DNA of 64,000 bases from Bradyrhizobium arachidis (GCF_015291705.1 NZ_CP030050.1:5146001-5210000), one strand, 5' to 3'. Counted from the first letter of the stretch, positions 6,788 through 16,307 are shown. Notes: generated by a model from the sequence alone, not told the origin. Numbers and translations are program-made.

Positions 6788-9226
6788 CTAGGGCGCCGAT
6801 TTGTCGTCTTTTCGGCTCGCCCCGTCGGCGGCGATTTTGCCCCGAACAGCTGCTCGGCGCTCGGCCTCCGTTCGTCTGGTCTCGTCAAACCGGCCATCGT
6901 GAACGGCGGGATTAATCTTCCACTGCCCTGGATCGGAGTTTATCAGCCGAACCCAGCCTTCGATCTCGAGTCGGGACATCACGGCAAATAGCCGCTTTCG
7001 ATTGTTGCCAAGGCGTCTGTAGTTCTTGCCGATCTCGCGAGCGGTAACCCTTTCGAGGGACCGAGTGAGAATATAAGCCGCCACCCACCGGGTCTCGTTG
7101 TCGCTCCAGCCGCCCCCCAGAACGGTGGCGTGAATGTATTGGCAGTGTGGATAGAGGAACTCCTCGATGTAGCGCCGCGCCCGCCTGGCTGTGTCTCCAC
7201 TAATGACTGCGTCTGGGCCAGTCTCGATGGCGTCAGCAATCATCGCCCATTCGATCAGGTGAAAGGCCAATGCGTAGCGACCAAATTCGGCATCAGTCTT
7301 GGCGAGCCAGGTCTTCAAGCCAGAGGGAATGTCGGCCCGGCTCATCTCTCGGGCCTTGAATGTTTTAATCTGGTTGAGTTCGGCAGCCGCTCCGGGGGCG
7401 AAGTGGTAGGTCATCTCACCAAGCGACGACAGAGCCAACCCGACGCGGGGTATCATGGCCTCGATGGAAGGATCTTCAGGAATGTCATCGCCTAGACCCA
7501 TCTGTCGAAGCGCTACGATCGCGAACCGCTGCAGCAGGCCGTCAGTCTCTAAGTCAGGAGCCAATTTAGCCAGCATATCGTCTTGGATGCCGCCGACGAT
7601 CGATATGGCTAAGTTTGGCACCAGTATCGAGCCCCGGCCTTGCCGATCGACTCTGTAAGATCCGCCATCCTTGGCTTGTAGGAAGAATCCTCGGTCTTTG
7701 GCGCCCTTGTTGCGATATGCATCGAGGGAGCCGATCCAGCCTGCCACCTCATCGGCGTGAAGAATGATCGGAGCGACTTCGGGTGTCTCGGCCAGACGAG
7801 TGGCAAGCGCCTCACTTGTCGCATCATTCGCGATTTTGGACCTAAACTTCGGCTTCTGCGGCGGAACCGGGGCCGCTCCGGTTTCGGCGTCGGGTTGTTC
7901 CTTGGTGGCGAGGGCTTCGGCCCTCTTCTTGGGCGCGCGGGCCGAATGGGCGAGCTCAGCCCGCTCATATTCCTTCATTTCGTTGGCGAATTCGGTCGAC
8001 CACTTTTTGTCGATCGCTTTGGCGAAAACTAGAGGCGCCTTAACTGCGGCCGTTTTTGCGGAGCCGGGATCGCCGACGAGAGCCGTCCAGAAGGTAGGGA
8101 TGACCTGCCAGGAGCTGCGATTGTTGTACATTTGCAGCACGTTTGTCGCGGGGATCAATGACCCTAGGACGGCAACCGTGGTCGCAACCACCGCGTCCGA
8201 ATTGACCCCGAATGACATCGCGCGATCGCGCCCGAATTTGACGGCAATCTGTGGGGCAATGCCGTCAAGTATATCCGCCGGCGGAGTTTGTTCTTTCCAA
8301 AGGTCTGTCGGCTCCTCCCATGTTCCGGGGGGAGGTGTTGATTGATCCTTTCGGAGATCGCTCAACTGGACCGGCTCAAGCTCGTGCTCGGGCGCCTTCA
8401 CTCCAACCGCATTTTTCCGGGACTTCGAGGCGCTCTTCACCTTCTTGGCGAGATCGTCGTAGCCCCACGGCGGAATTGCCTTGGTGCGGTTCCAATACTC
8501 ATCCACAAGTTCAAGCGTGGTCTCCGCGCTCAAATTGTGGTCGCGGACGCGATTGATGACCTTGATAGTGGTGTTGTCGCCGCCTTGTCCCTCGATCGCC
8601 TCGGGGGCATGGTTGACGAGGTAGTCGATTGCACGTGCCTTCTCGCTCTCGCTATCCTGTCCTTCCAGGGGAGGCTCAAGATTGAGGGCTCTGGTCGGAT
8701 CAGCCTTCGGTAAGATCGCGAGAAGCTCGGGAAGAGCCTCGGCGATTGGAGCGTCGTCTTCGATGGTGTAGGCGCCGGCCGCCGTGGTCGAACCCGCACC
8801 CAAGATGTAGCCCTTCCTGTCGGCGCGAACGTCGGTCCCGGGATAGCCAGGGATCGTTCCGACCGCGTTCTTGATGAGTTTGGCAACCTCCGGCGAGCAG
8901 CGATACGTTTCGTGAAAGCCGCCTGAGGGCGAGCGCTGGGAGTAGGTGCGGGTAAGAAGACCCGCTTCCCTCATCCGCCGACGCGATTCTAGGCCTCCGT
9001 TCTTCGGGTCAAAGTCGATTGAAAAGCCGGAGTCGATGAGGCATCCGATGTTGAACCTTGGCTCGAGCTCCCAAATCGCACTGAGCTGCTCGGGATCTCT
9101 TGTCGCATAGGATTGCCACCCCTCGATGAGGGGTGGCCTCTTTTCATTGATCGTGACTGGAAAGACGCGAAAGCCCTTGGCGGCAAGATGAAGCATGCTT
9201 TCCACTTTGAATTTGCGGTGCGTCAT
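6788..9226 (-). CDS. Bifunctional primase-polymerase / DUF3987 replication protein
   Basis: An 812-residue replication protein of mobile elements. Residues 1-190 fit the primase-polymerase (AEP) domain: the catalytic DFD at 71-73, SGGFH at 101-105 and TDVRADRKGY at 131-140. Residues about 310-800 fit the DUF3987 helicase-like domain: Walker A GDPGSAKT at 385-392 and Walker B ILHADE at 488-493. A charged, low-complexity linker (415-465) splits the ATPase part. The protein probably primes and unwinds DNA for element replication. ATG at 9226 has GGGAGG upstream; the longer open frame is not needed. It follows the 187-residue gene by two bases, so the pair is an operon. Confidence 0.8.
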   Translation of the reverse strand: MTHRKFKVESMLHLAAKGFRVFPVTINEKRPPLIEGWQSYATRDPEQLSAIWELEPRFNIGCLIDSGFSIDFDPKNGGLESRRRMREAGLLTRTYSQRSPSGGFHETYRCSPEVAKLIKNAVGTIPGYPGTDVRADRKGYILGAGSTTAAGAYTIEDDAPIAEALPELLAILPKADPTRALNLEPPLEGQDSESEKARAIDYLVNHAPEAIEGQGGDNTTIKVINRVRDHNLSAETTLELVDEYWNRTKAIPPWGYDDLAKKVKSASKSRKNAVGVKAPEHELEPVQLSDLRKDQSTPPPGTWEEPTDLWKEQTPPADILDGIAPQIAVKFGRDRAMSFGVNSDAVVATTVAVLGSLIPATNVLQMYNNRSSWQVIPTFWTALVGDPGSAKTAAVKAPLVFAKAIDKKWSTEFANEMKEYERAELAHSARAPKKRAEALATKEQPDAETGAAPVPPQKPKFRSKIANDATSEALATRLAETPEVAPIILHADEVAGWIGSLDAYRNKGAKDRGFFLQAKDGGSYRVDRQGRGSILVPNLAISIVGGIQDDMLAKLAPDLETDGLLQRFAIVALRQMGLGDDIPEDPSIEAMIPRVGLALSSLGEMTYHFAPGAAAELNQIKTFKAREMSRADIPSGLKTWLAKTDAEFGRYALAFHLIEWAMIADAIETGPDAVISGDTARRARRYIEEFLYPHCQYIHATVLGGGWSDNETRWVAAYILTRSLERVTAREIGKNYRRLGNNRKRLFAVMSRLEIEGWVRLINSDPGQWKINPAVHDGRFDETRRTEAERRAAVRGKIAADGASRKDDKSAP

Positions 9227-9228
9227 GC

Positions 9229-9792
9229 TCAGGCCCTCCCCACCGGAATATGCGGGTGCACGATGTGCAACCGGTGCCGTCCCTTGAGCCTCGGCTGTAG
9301 ATATTCGGTCCAAGCCTGAACATCTTGCTCGCGACACCGAAAAACAACCTGGAGCGGAGCAAGCACACGGTGTGCTTCGCCCTCGGCGAGCCCAGGCCTT
9401 TCGTCAACGCAAACCAAGACTACGTTGCAGGCTGACAGAGCCCAATCAACAACTGAGGTCCTGTAATCTTTCGGGAGTGATATGCCCCAGGGTGATGAGA
9501 ACTCGATCTCCGCCCGTTCTGGGTAAACGCTGGGGTTGTCCAAGAGGGCTATGAGCTTCCCCCAAAGGCGCTTCTTTCTTGTCGACATCCGCTCGCCGGG
9601 CCTGACATAGAGGATGACACTGCTAACGTGTTCGTCGATCTCGCGCGACTGGACATCCGGCGGCGGTTCGTAGGCCTTGAGGTCGTAGATGCAGTGTCGG
9701 TAAGGCGCATGGTAGTTGCCCTCGGCGGCCGACCACACATGCTGTGGCTCTGGAAAATCCACGCGTTGCGTGGTATGGTCCTTCGTACGCAA
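9229..9792 (-). CDS. Hypothetical protein upstream of the primase gene, TTG start
   Basis: A 187-residue protein with no recognised domain and no membrane segment. It is rich in aromatic residues and His near the ends and is likely cytoplasmic. No ATG exists near the N-terminus. TTG at 9792 is supported by AAGGA exactly seven bases upstream. The stop lies two bases from the primase start, so it is probably co-translated with the replication protein and may assist it; that role is inference. Confidence 0.55.
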   Translation of the reverse strand: MRTKDHTTQRVDFPEPQHVWSAAEGNYHAPYRHCIYDLKAYEPPPDVQSREIDEHVSSVILYVRPGERMSTRKKRLWGKLIALLDNPSVYPERAEIEFSSPWGISLPKDYRTSVVDWALSACNVVLVCVDERPGLAEGEAHRVLAPLQVVFRCREQDVQAWTEYLQPRLKGRHRLHIVHPHIPVGRA

Positions 9793-9961
9793 GACAATTT
9801 CCTTCTTCGAGCCCTGTCCTCAGTCGTTCGCAGCGCTGTGGACGGGGCTTGTCGTTTCTGGGGATGAATCTCCTTCCTGGCAGCCCTGGAGACCTGCTCG
9901 CGGCGGGGCGAAGGCCGCGGCTCGAATGTGAGAACTGAAATCGCTGAGACACGGAGCGGGG

Positions 9962-10156
9962 TTACGCCGCTTCCGAGGTCGAGGAGCGGCGCCGGCTCTG
10001 CATCCACGCATCGAGATCGTCGACCCTGTAGACGACGCGATCCGGCACAGGATTGATATAGGTGGGGCCTCCGCCTTTCACGCGAAGGCGTTCAAGGGTT
10101 GCGGTCGACAGGCGGACATGCCGCGCTGCTTCTCGCGTGTTGAGATAATTGGACAT
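9962..10156 (-). CDS. AlpA/excisionase-like HTH protein
   Basis: A 64-residue protein of the HTH_17/AlpA type: YLNTREAARHVRLSTATLER forms the winged-helix start, followed by the typical GGGPxY and a V-x-Y-R-x-x-D-L-D-A-W end. Such proteins act as excisionases or as activators of the integrase or replication genes of islands and P4-like satellites. It lies between the integrase and the replication genes on the same strand, the usual place for this role. Confidence 0.75.
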   Translation of the reverse strand: MSNYLNTREAARHVRLSTATLERLRVKGGGPTYINPVPDRVVYRVDDLDAWMQSRRRSSTSEAA

Positions 10157-10365
10157 CGGTATCAGCCATTGATGGGGAATGCTGGCCCTGTCTGTGGCCG
10201 GTGGTGGCTCCTACGCCTGGAGCGACTGCACGCGGCGGCGATCCCGCGGCTGGCAAGCCCACCCTGACAGCTCGATATGTGTGCGCGAACGCGCTTGACG
10301 GGGCTTGCAAGTGAGAGACTAGCACAGATGGATCGAGCCGTCTCCCCTTGTAAATCGTAGTGAGG

Positions 10366-10390
10366 GTACGGCGCACGAGGTGAGCCGTAC
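10366..10390. other. Hairpin after the integrase gene
   Basis: A 7-bp inverted repeat, GTACGGC at 10366-10372 and GCCGTAC at 10384-10390, begins ten bases beyond the integrase stop. On the plus strand it is followed by TCTTTTA; on the integrase strand no T-run follows. It may be a weak terminator separating the integrase from the AlpA gene. Confidence 0.4.
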
Positions 10391-10399
10391 TCTTTTAAT

Positions 10400-11785
10400 T
10401 CAGCTGGCTACAGCGATTTTCTGTTGCTCAATCGGGACGACATTGTCGCGATCGTAGACGATTTCAGGCCTGCAATAATTCGGCTTCGTGCCGATTATCT
10501 TGCGGAGCTCGGCTTCCAGGATCGTCGCGACTTGCCTTTTCTCGGGCAGCATGTCGTACTTGTCGTAGGTCGCGGTCACGTCGCCCTCAAGGTGATCAAG
10601 GAGCGCTTTGACATCTTCGCGCTTCGCGCCTCCACGGCGCGCGATCGTCGCGGCCGTGCGCCGTAAATCGTGCGGTGTGAAGTGGGCTAGGCCTAGATGC
10701 TCCCGAATACCCTTGCGCGCCGGCCGTCGGCCTTTGGCCGGCCGGCCGTTCAGGGCCGCGGACAACGAATCACGGGTGATGGGCAAGAGTACTTGCTGCT
10801 CCGGTTCCGTCCGGTTGTTGTTTGCTCCTCCACAGGGAACTATCGCGCCAAGGGTCGACCAGGAACAGAAGACGGCGCCTTGATCGTCGCGCTTGATTGC
10901 CTCCCGAACACTGGCAAGAGCTAACACATTCAGCGGGACAATCACTTCGCGACGCTTCTTCACCCGATATTTTGGGATGTGGTACTGCGGATCTTCCCCA
11001 GTGAACCCGACCAACTCAGGGATGAGCAGGCCAGCGGACTGGCCAGGCCGAACCATACTTGCCAGAATGAACCGAAGGGCGAGAGCGACCGAGCGTCCGG
11101 CAGGCAACTCCGGATCATCCAAGCCCCACCAGAAAGTCCGGATCTCCTCATCATTGAGGACGCGTTCGCGGGCAGTTTCTTGGTAGCGCCGGCGCATGTC
11201 GGCCACCGGGTTGATCGGCACATGCTTTCGCCCGGGTTCCTTGGCCCACGAAAACAGGGTGTGCAGGATCGATTGCGTACGGTTTGCCCCCACGGGCGCC
11301 GTCGCGCCGATCTCCTCGAGGAGCTCGGCAACATCGTCGTCGGTGATCTCGGAAGCGATTCGGCGCTTCCACTTCGCCCGGGGCTTCTTTAGGTACCCCT
11401 CATCGTTCTTCCAGCTCGATTTCCGCACCTTGGCATATTGGTCAAGGTAGAGCTGGGCGAGCTCGTCGAAAGTCAACCGGTCGCGCTTGGGCCGGCTTGC
11501 TCGCTTCTCCGCGGCGGGGTCGGCGCCGTTTGCAATGTTCCCCAGCAGGATCTTGGCTTGGGTGCGGGCCGCATCTGGCGCCAACTTGCCGACGCTGGCC
11601 ACGGTGAAGCGTCGGACCGGCGCCGTGCGGCCTGTGCCCGCCCGGTAGAGGATGATGTATGATTTAGCGCCGGTGGGACGGACCCGCACCCCGAAACCGG
11701 GAAGCTTCGCGTCCCATACCGTGTATTCGGACGCCTGCTTTTCCAGGCCGTCGACCAAGGTCTTTGTGATGGTTTGACCGCTCAT
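10400..11785 (-). CDS. int: Tyrosine site-specific integrase of element 1
   Basis: A 461-residue phage-type integrase. Residues 1-95 are the arm-binding domain (VWDAKLPGFGVRVRPTGAKS), 100-200 the SAM-like core-binding domain, and 210-430 the catalytic domain with R246 (MVRPGQ), K276/K277, H372 and R375 in PHDLRR, H398 (LLDH) and probable nucleophile Y407. The first catalytic Arg context (RPGQ instead of RxxE) is slightly unusual. ATG at 11785 follows GGAGG; the longer open frame runs into the tRNA fragment and gives the GFEPTT peptide typical of antisense tRNA, so it was rejected. It should integrate and excise the element at the tRNA. Confidence 0.9.
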   Translation of the reverse strand: MSGQTITKTLVDGLEKQASEYTVWDAKLPGFGVRVRPTGAKSYIILYRAGTGRTAPVRRFTVASVGKLAPDAARTQAKILLGNIANGADPAAEKRASRPKRDRLTFDELAQLYLDQYAKVRKSSWKNDEGYLKKPRAKWKRRIASEITDDDVAELLEEIGATAPVGANRTQSILHTLFSWAKEPGRKHVPINPVADMRRRYQETARERVLNDEEIRTFWWGLDDPELPAGRSVALALRFILASMVRPGQSAGLLIPELVGFTGEDPQYHIPKYRVKKRREVIVPLNVLALASVREAIKRDDQGAVFCSWSTLGAIVPCGGANNNRTEPEQQVLLPITRDSLSAALNGRPAKGRRPARKGIREHLGLAHFTPHDLRRTAATIARRGGAKREDVKALLDHLEGDVTATYDKYDMLPEKRQVATILEAELRKIIGTKPNYCRPEIVYDRDNVVPIEQQKIAVAS

Positions 11786-11930
11786 TTTTCCTCCGGGAAG
11801 CACGGGGGAAGCACCGCGGTGCCAATCACAGCAGGCAAGGGATAGCACGAGGTTATGAGGCGACCGGTTTTCCTCGCGACGCTGGGGCGCCTGAGGGGGA
11901 CTGAGGGCAGGTGAGGGAATAGCTGGTATG

Positions 11931-11976
11931 TTTTGGGTACTGCAGGTCGTTGGTTCGAATCCAGCTGCCCCGACCA
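11931..11976 (+). repeat. attR: 3' fragment of a tRNA (anticodon TGG, Pro-like)
   Basis: The 46 bases from the anticodon loop to CCA are present: loop TTTGGGT with anticodon TGG, stem ACTGC, variable AGGTC, T-arm GTTGG-TTCGAAT-CCAGC, acceptor strand TGCCCCG, discriminator A and CCA. The 5' half does not fold with it. This is the usual footprint of a tyrosine integrase that restores the tRNA at the other end. Isotype follows from the anticodon and the CCCCGACCA end. Confidence 0.75.
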
Positions 11977-12150
11977 GTCCCGAGGTTGAACCTCCTTCAT
12001 TTCCCTGAGATCCCAACCAACCGGGCCCGTTTGGGTATTGCCGGCGGAACGCGGCCTGCTCCGCCCGCACGGGAGATGCGGGCATCACGCAACCTCCGCG
12101 ACAGCTCGGCCCGCTAGAACCTCCGCACGGGCAATGAGGAATGTCGGGAC

Positions 12151-12879
12151 ATGTTGAAAGCTCTCGCTGGCGCGGCGCTCGCCGCTTTCTCGGTCACGGC
12201 CGCGTCTGCCGCCGATTTTGCGCTGCAAGCACCTCCGATGGCTTCCGTCGTCTTCAACTGGACCGGGTGCTACATCGGCGGTCATCTTGGCGGCGTCGCC
12301 AGCGACGATCGCACGATCAACAGCGCCGGGGGAACGGTCGACTTTGGCGCCGCCGGCTTTGTCGGTGGAGGGCAAGCCGGCTGCGACCATCAATTCGCAT
12401 CCAACTGGGTCGTCGGCGCTGAAGGCCGCGCCGCATGGTCGAGCCTTTCGAGCCAGCATGGGAGCAGTGTCAGATTTCCCGCGCTCGGCAACCTCGCCGT
12501 GCCATCGCGGTTCGGCCTCAAGAACGATTTTCTCGCCTCGGCCACAGCACGGCTCGGCTATGCCTATGGCTTGGGCTGGCTGATCTATGCGCGCGGCGGC
12601 GTCGCCTGGACGCATGAGAAGATCGATGATGCGTATACCAGTCCGGCCACCGGCTTCGCGGTCGATCCCAGCGCGTCGGTCATGCGGACCGGTTGGACCT
12701 TGGGCGCCGGTGTGGAATGGGCGTTCGCGTCAAGTTGGTCGGCCAATGTCGAATATAGTTACTACGACTTCGGCACGAAGAGCCCGATACAGCTGATCAG
12801 CCCGTCCGAAAGCATCACCGTGGCCCACCTCAAGGACACGATCCATGCCGCGACGGTCGGTTTGAACTATCACTACTGA
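12151..12879 (+). CDS. Outer membrane beta-barrel protein (Omp25/RopB-like)
   Basis: A 242-residue outer membrane protein. Signal peptide at 1-20 (AASAAD). The mature part begins with WTGCYIGGHLGG, the usual first strand of the porin/Omp25-type family in alphaproteobacteria, and has alternating strands such as GWLIYARGGVAW and SANVEYSYYDFG. It ends in an aromatic residue (NYHY), the C-terminal signal for BAM insertion. The family usually stabilises the envelope. It is the first chromosomal gene after the element boundary. Confidence 0.85.
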   Translation: MLKALAGAALAAFSVTAASAADFALQAPPMASVVFNWTGCYIGGHLGGVASDDRTINSAGGTVDFGAAGFVGGGQAGCDHQFASNWVVGAEGRAAWSSLSSQHGSSVRFPALGNLAVPSRFGLKNDFLASATARLGYAYGLGWLIYARGGVAWTHEKIDDAYTSPATGFAVDPSASVMRTGWTLGAGVEWAFASSWSANVEYSYYDFGTKSPIQLISPSESITVAHLKDTIHAATVGLNYHY

Positions 12880-13108
12880 CGTGATCGGGAGCGTTCGGCT
12901 GCTCGGGCTCAGAACAAGCGGCCGATCGACGCGGCGCCGCATGATCGAGGCGAGGGAATAAATCCAGCCCTGCATGGTAATGCTGGAAATGCCCAGCAAT
13001 CTAATTTCTCAGGTCGACGGCGCCTGCCCGGCGCAGCTTCCGCGTTGAAGGAGGGAGCAAGGCGCGCAACCGGCGCTGCGCCAGCACTTTACTTGGGAAG
13101 AGGTTTTC

Positions 13109-13516
13109 ATGTCGATCAGCGCGATTGCTTCAACCGCGGCGGCGGCTTCGACGTCCCAGTCGGCGGCCACGACGTCATCCTCAGCGGCGTCATCGACGTC
13201 GGCAACATCGTCGACATCCGCAACGCCGTCGACCTCGGCGACGTCGTCCTCGCAATCGGCGGGCGGCAGCTCCGGCTCGGGCGGCGGCGGTTCGGCCAAG
13301 ACCGTCGTCAGCGAAGTCTCCATCACCATCGACGGCGTCACCACCACGACGATCACCTATTCCGACGGATCGACCGAGGTCGAGAAGTCCGGGGGCACGC
13401 AAAACAGTCAGGGCAGCCAGGCTAGCCAAGGCAGCCAGGCGGGGCAGACCTATAACGCGCAAGGCTCGCTCGGAGGGAATGCCCAGAGCGCATCGAGCGC
13501 CAGCAGCGGCGTCTGA
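13109..13516 (+). CDS. Ser/Thr/Ala-rich low-complexity protein
   Basis: A 135-residue protein. Residues 5-60 are almost only Ser, Ala and Thr with short SATSSTSAT repeats, 52-62 are Gly/Ser, 65-90 could form a small beta unit (SEVSITIDGVTTTTITYSDG), and the end has GSQASQGSQ repeats. No signal peptide is obvious. GGGAAGAGG precedes the ATG. The composition suggests a disordered, perhaps surface or secreted protein. The strong codon bias and a good RBS argue for a real gene; function unknown. Confidence 0.55.
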   Translation: MSISAIASTAAAASTSQSAATTSSSAASSTSATSSTSATPSTSATSSSQSAGGSSGSGGGGSAKTVVSEVSITIDGVTTTTITYSDGSTEVEKSGGTQNSQGSQASQGSQAGQTYNAQGSLGGNAQSASSASSGV

Positions 13517-14301
13517 ACCGGCTTAATCATTGATACGGGTATGCTGCCCATCGCATCCCGAAACGCCTGCGCGATTCGCTGTCCAGTGTGTTCTGAAGCA
13601 TGAGCGCTTGTTTGTCGCGCGTGGCGACTTCTGCACGATATTTCAGGGGATTGCGATGAGGCGCGCGGCGGCGAATTACCACAGATTCATCGAACCTTTG
13701 GTCGTCGCCATAGACATATGTGTGTTGGGGATTTCAGCGCCCAATGCCTAAACGGACGCCGCCAAGCGATGATACTCCGCTTGCGCGGCGTTGCGCTTTT
13801 CAAAGCATGATCCGCGATCAGTTCGAGGCGTACCAGCCGAGCGGAAACGGCAGCAATGGCCATACCAGGTGGTTGTCGTTGGCGGCCTTCGGCGGCACCT
13901 CAACGAATATCCTGATCAGCGGAGCAGACGGCGTCGAGCGCACCGCCACACGCAGACATGCACATTGCAAATTCATTGTGGTCGTCCCCGCCCGTCAATA
14001 CTTTTCAGAATTCCAGCGCGCTCAAATTTCGACGTCGGCTCAAAATCGTCACGCGTCCAAAACGGCGCGCTCATTCTCAAATGGTGCACGCATTCTAGAA
14101 AAATCGGCGTCCGCTTTCAACCAGTCCGGACAGCTGCGCACGACAAGTAAGGTTGACCAGTTAGGTTAAGGCGGAGCGATTGTTGCGGATGCCCTGGTAA
14201 TCACTATCAAATCGGTCCCGGCTCGCGACGGGGTACCTCCAATTGGTGCTCACACAAGATCACAGTTCGTCGCTACGCTCGTATCGTGTGAGTTCTGCGT
14301 C
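13517..14301. other. 785-bp stretch with no convincing gene
   Basis: Open frames at 13530-13751 and 13720-14169 have no recognisable motif, no good ribosome binding site and unlike codon use compared with neighbours. The stretch could contain a decayed gene. It includes the promoter region of the gene at 14302. Confidence 0.4.
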
Positions 14302-14496
14302 ATGTCTTTCGATCGCAACGTCCGAACCGTCGGTTCGCAGTCGAACTGGACCGAGATCTGGCACCTCTGGACCGTGATCGTGCCGCGCCGCTCGATCAAC
14401 GGGCAGCTCGTGTACGGCAAGGTGTGGCGCCGCCACGACGGCCGCGACTGGATCTACAAAAAGTTCACCGAGTTCGACGGCGAAGAGGCGGCCTGA
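14302..14496 (+). CDS. Small conserved-type hypothetical protein
   Basis: A 64-residue basic, Trp-rich protein (WTEIWHLWTVIVPRRSINGQ and WRRHDGRDWIYKKF). It looks like a compact beta fold with no membrane segment. Small proteins of this look are familiar in Bradyrhizobium, but no function is known to me. It converges with opgC. Confidence 0.55.
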   Translation: MSFDRNVRTVGSQSNWTEIWHLWTVIVPRRSINGQLVYGKVWRRHDGRDWIYKKFTEFDGEEAA

Positions 14497-14538
14497 GGCG
14501 GCCTCGCCGCCATCAGGCACAGCATCGCTGCGGCGGGC

Positions 14539-15720
14539 TCAGGCAGCCTTTGCCGGCGAGGCGGCCGCAGGCTTGGCGGGCGGCGGCGGCTTCAGCGGCT
14601 TGTCCTGCTTCTTCGACCAGGAAATGTAATAGGCCACCGTCGTCATGATGGCGATGCCGGCGATGCTGACGAAGAGCTGTGCGAACAGCGAGCCCGAGCT
14701 CATCGACAGCTCGAAATGGCCGACGAAGGACAGGAACACGCCGACACAGAAAACGGCGAGCGACTGCTGGCCGCAGACGATGACCGGGTCGAAGATCTTC
14801 CATTCGAGCCCCGGCCAGTCCTTCGGCAAGAAGCGGATCACCAGGATCACGATCACGACGAAGTGGATGAAGCGATAGGGCGCGAGGTTGGTCTTGTCGT
14901 TCGGGTTGAAGGCCGAGAACAGCCATTCCGGAAACATGCCACCGAAGCTCGGGAAGCGACCGGCCATGGTCATGACCAGCGCGAAGGCGAGATAGGCGAG
15001 GCAGAGCCACAGCGTGATCTGCGAGTTGATCAGCGCGCCCGAGCGCCGTGCCCCGCCCATGGCGCACCAGGCGCCGAACACGAACAGCACCTGCCAGCAA
15101 TAGGGGTTGAAGTACCACTGGCCGGCCGGATAGGCGTTCAGATTCCAGCCGAAGTGACGCGCGGCCAGCCACAGGGCGATGGAGAATCCCATCGTCAGGT
15201 CGGGCTTGCGCAGCATGAACCACAACACCGGCGGAAACAGCCCCATCAGCACGATGTAGAGCGGCAGCACGTCGAGATTGAGCGGCTTGAAGCGCAGGAA
15301 CAGGCCCTGGCGCAGCGTCTCGGTGGCGTTGTCGACGAGGCCGGCGACGTTGAACTCGTTGATCATCTCGGAATCGCCGAAGCGCAGCGCGAGATAGCTG
15401 ATCGAGGCGATGTAGATCACGAACAGGATGATGTGGGCGACGTAGAGCTGCCAGACCCGCTTGGTCAGGCGCGTGGCGCCGACGATGAACCCGCGCTCGA
15501 GCATCATCCGCGCATAGACGAAGGAGGCGGTGTAGCCCGAGATGAAGACGAACAGGTCCGCGGCGTCGGAGAAACCGTAATTGCGCGTCGTGATCCAGTT
15601 CACGACGTTGTCCGGGATGTGGTCGAGAAAGATCGCCCAGTTCGCGACGCCGCGAAACAGGTCGAGCCTGAGGTCGCGGCCTTTCTCGGGGAGCGTTGCG
15701 CTGACGTTCAGGAAGGTCAT
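14539..15720 (-). CDS. opgC: OpgC-family membrane protein
   Basis: A 393-residue inner-membrane protein with about ten hydrophobic segments. The N-terminus RDLRLDLFRGVANWAIFLDH and the ADLFVFISGYTASFVYARMM stretch are typical of OpgC, a family of acyltransferase-3-like proteins that add succinyl groups to periplasmic glucans. The last 20 residues are Pro/Ala/Lys-rich. ATG at 15720 starts the conserved part; the frame extends upstream without support. In bradyrhizobia, substituted cyclic glucans matter for osmotic adaptation and host contact. Confidence 0.8.
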   Translation of the reverse strand: MTFLNVSATLPEKGRDLRLDLFRGVANWAIFLDHIPDNVVNWITTRNYGFSDAADLFVFISGYTASFVYARMMLERGFIVGATRLTKRVWQLYVAHIILFVIYIASISYLALRFGDSEMINEFNVAGLVDNATETLRQGLFLRFKPLNLDVLPLYIVLMGLFPPVLWFMLRKPDLTMGFSIALWLAARHFGWNLNAYPAGQWYFNPYCWQVLFVFGAWCAMGGARRSGALINSQITLWLCLAYLAFALVMTMAGRFPSFGGMFPEWLFSAFNPNDKTNLAPYRFIHFVVIVILVIRFLPKDWPGLEWKIFDPVIVCGQQSLAVFCVGVFLSFVGHFELSMSSGSLFAQLFVSIAGIAIMTTVAYYISWSKKQDKPLKPPPPAKPAAASPAKAA

Positions 15721-15979
15721 GCGACGGGAGCTTTCGTAGGGGACGGATACGCTGAGGTCGGCGAGGCGGGGGCACCGGCCGGGATCCCAGGGCGGGCGGC
15801 GGGTACGCAATTGTCACGGTGCAGCATAATGACTATACCCGTCGGTGAAGGGCACCCAAGGGACTGGAATCACCGAACAGTTCCCAAAAGGTGTCTCTAT
15901 ACTATGCCCGCGGTTTCCACCAACTGCTACCGTGACGCATCGAAATCGAACGATAAAGACCAAGAGGCCCGGACCGACC

Positions 15980-16285
15980 ATGACCGCACGCATTTTCAAG
16001 CCCGCCAAGAACGCGATGCAATCCGGCCGGTCCAAGACCAAGGAATGGCAGCTGGATTACGAGCCGGAGCAGCCGCGCTCGGTCGAGCCGCTGATGGGAT
16101 GGACCTCGTCCGGCGACATGAAGCAGCAGATCACGCTACGCTTCGAAACCAAGGAAGAGGCGGTCGCTTATTGCGAGCGCAAAGGCATCGCCTACCAGGT
16201 GATCGAGCCCCAGGATTCGATCCGCCGCCCGGTCGCCTATGCCGACAATTTCTCGTTCCGCCGCGGCGAGCCCTGGACGCATTAG
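15980..16285 (+). CDS. NADH dehydrogenase accessory subunit (NDUFS4-like, ETC_C1)
   Basis: A 101-residue soluble protein of the ETC complex I subunit family, the alphaproteobacterial homologue of mitochondrial NDUFS4 (18-kDa subunit). Typical are MTARIFKPAKNAMQSGRSKT at the start, LMGWTSSGDMKQQ in the middle, the ETKEEAVAYCERKGIAY helix and the C-terminal YADNFSFRR. It binds near the NADH module on the cytoplasmic side and aids its stability. It stands alone, away from any nuo operon, as is usual. Confidence 0.9.
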   Translation: MTARIFKPAKNAMQSGRSKTKEWQLDYEPEQPRSVEPLMGWTSSGDMKQQITLRFETKEEAVAYCERKGIAYQVIEPQDSIRRPVAYADNFSFRRGEPWTH

Positions 16286-16307
16286 AGCGCCATTCTCGTC
16301 TGAGACG

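Larger units (their letters stand above)
1..11976. mobile_element. Integrated element 1 (right part), next to a tRNA-Pro fragment
   Basis: Seen: a tyrosine integrase (10400-11785), an AlpA-like HTH gene and a primase-polymerase/DUF3987 gene lie together, and a 46-bp 3' tRNA fragment at 11931-11976 marks the likely right end. From 12151 the genes look like ordinary chromosome. The tRNA fragment reads on the plus strand, so the intact tRNA and the other attachment site should lie to the left, outside the window. The remaining genes are mostly small, unrecognised or membrane proteins, as expected for cargo. Integrase, AlpA and primase in a row is the arrangement of P4-type satellites and related islands; assignment to any family is inference. 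Confidence 0.7.

Noticed and set aside
11786..12088. N-terminal extension of the element 1 integrase
   Set aside because: It translates the antisense of the tRNA fragment (the GFEPTT peptide) and bypasses a strong ribosome binding site at 11785.
12085..12615. Minus-strand frame opposite the outer membrane protein
   Set aside because: No motif, and it overlaps a clear signal-peptide-bearing beta-barrel gene.
13720..14169. 150-residue frame in the gap before 14302
   Set aside because: No RBS, no motif and composition unlike coding sequence; kept only as a gene-free stretch.
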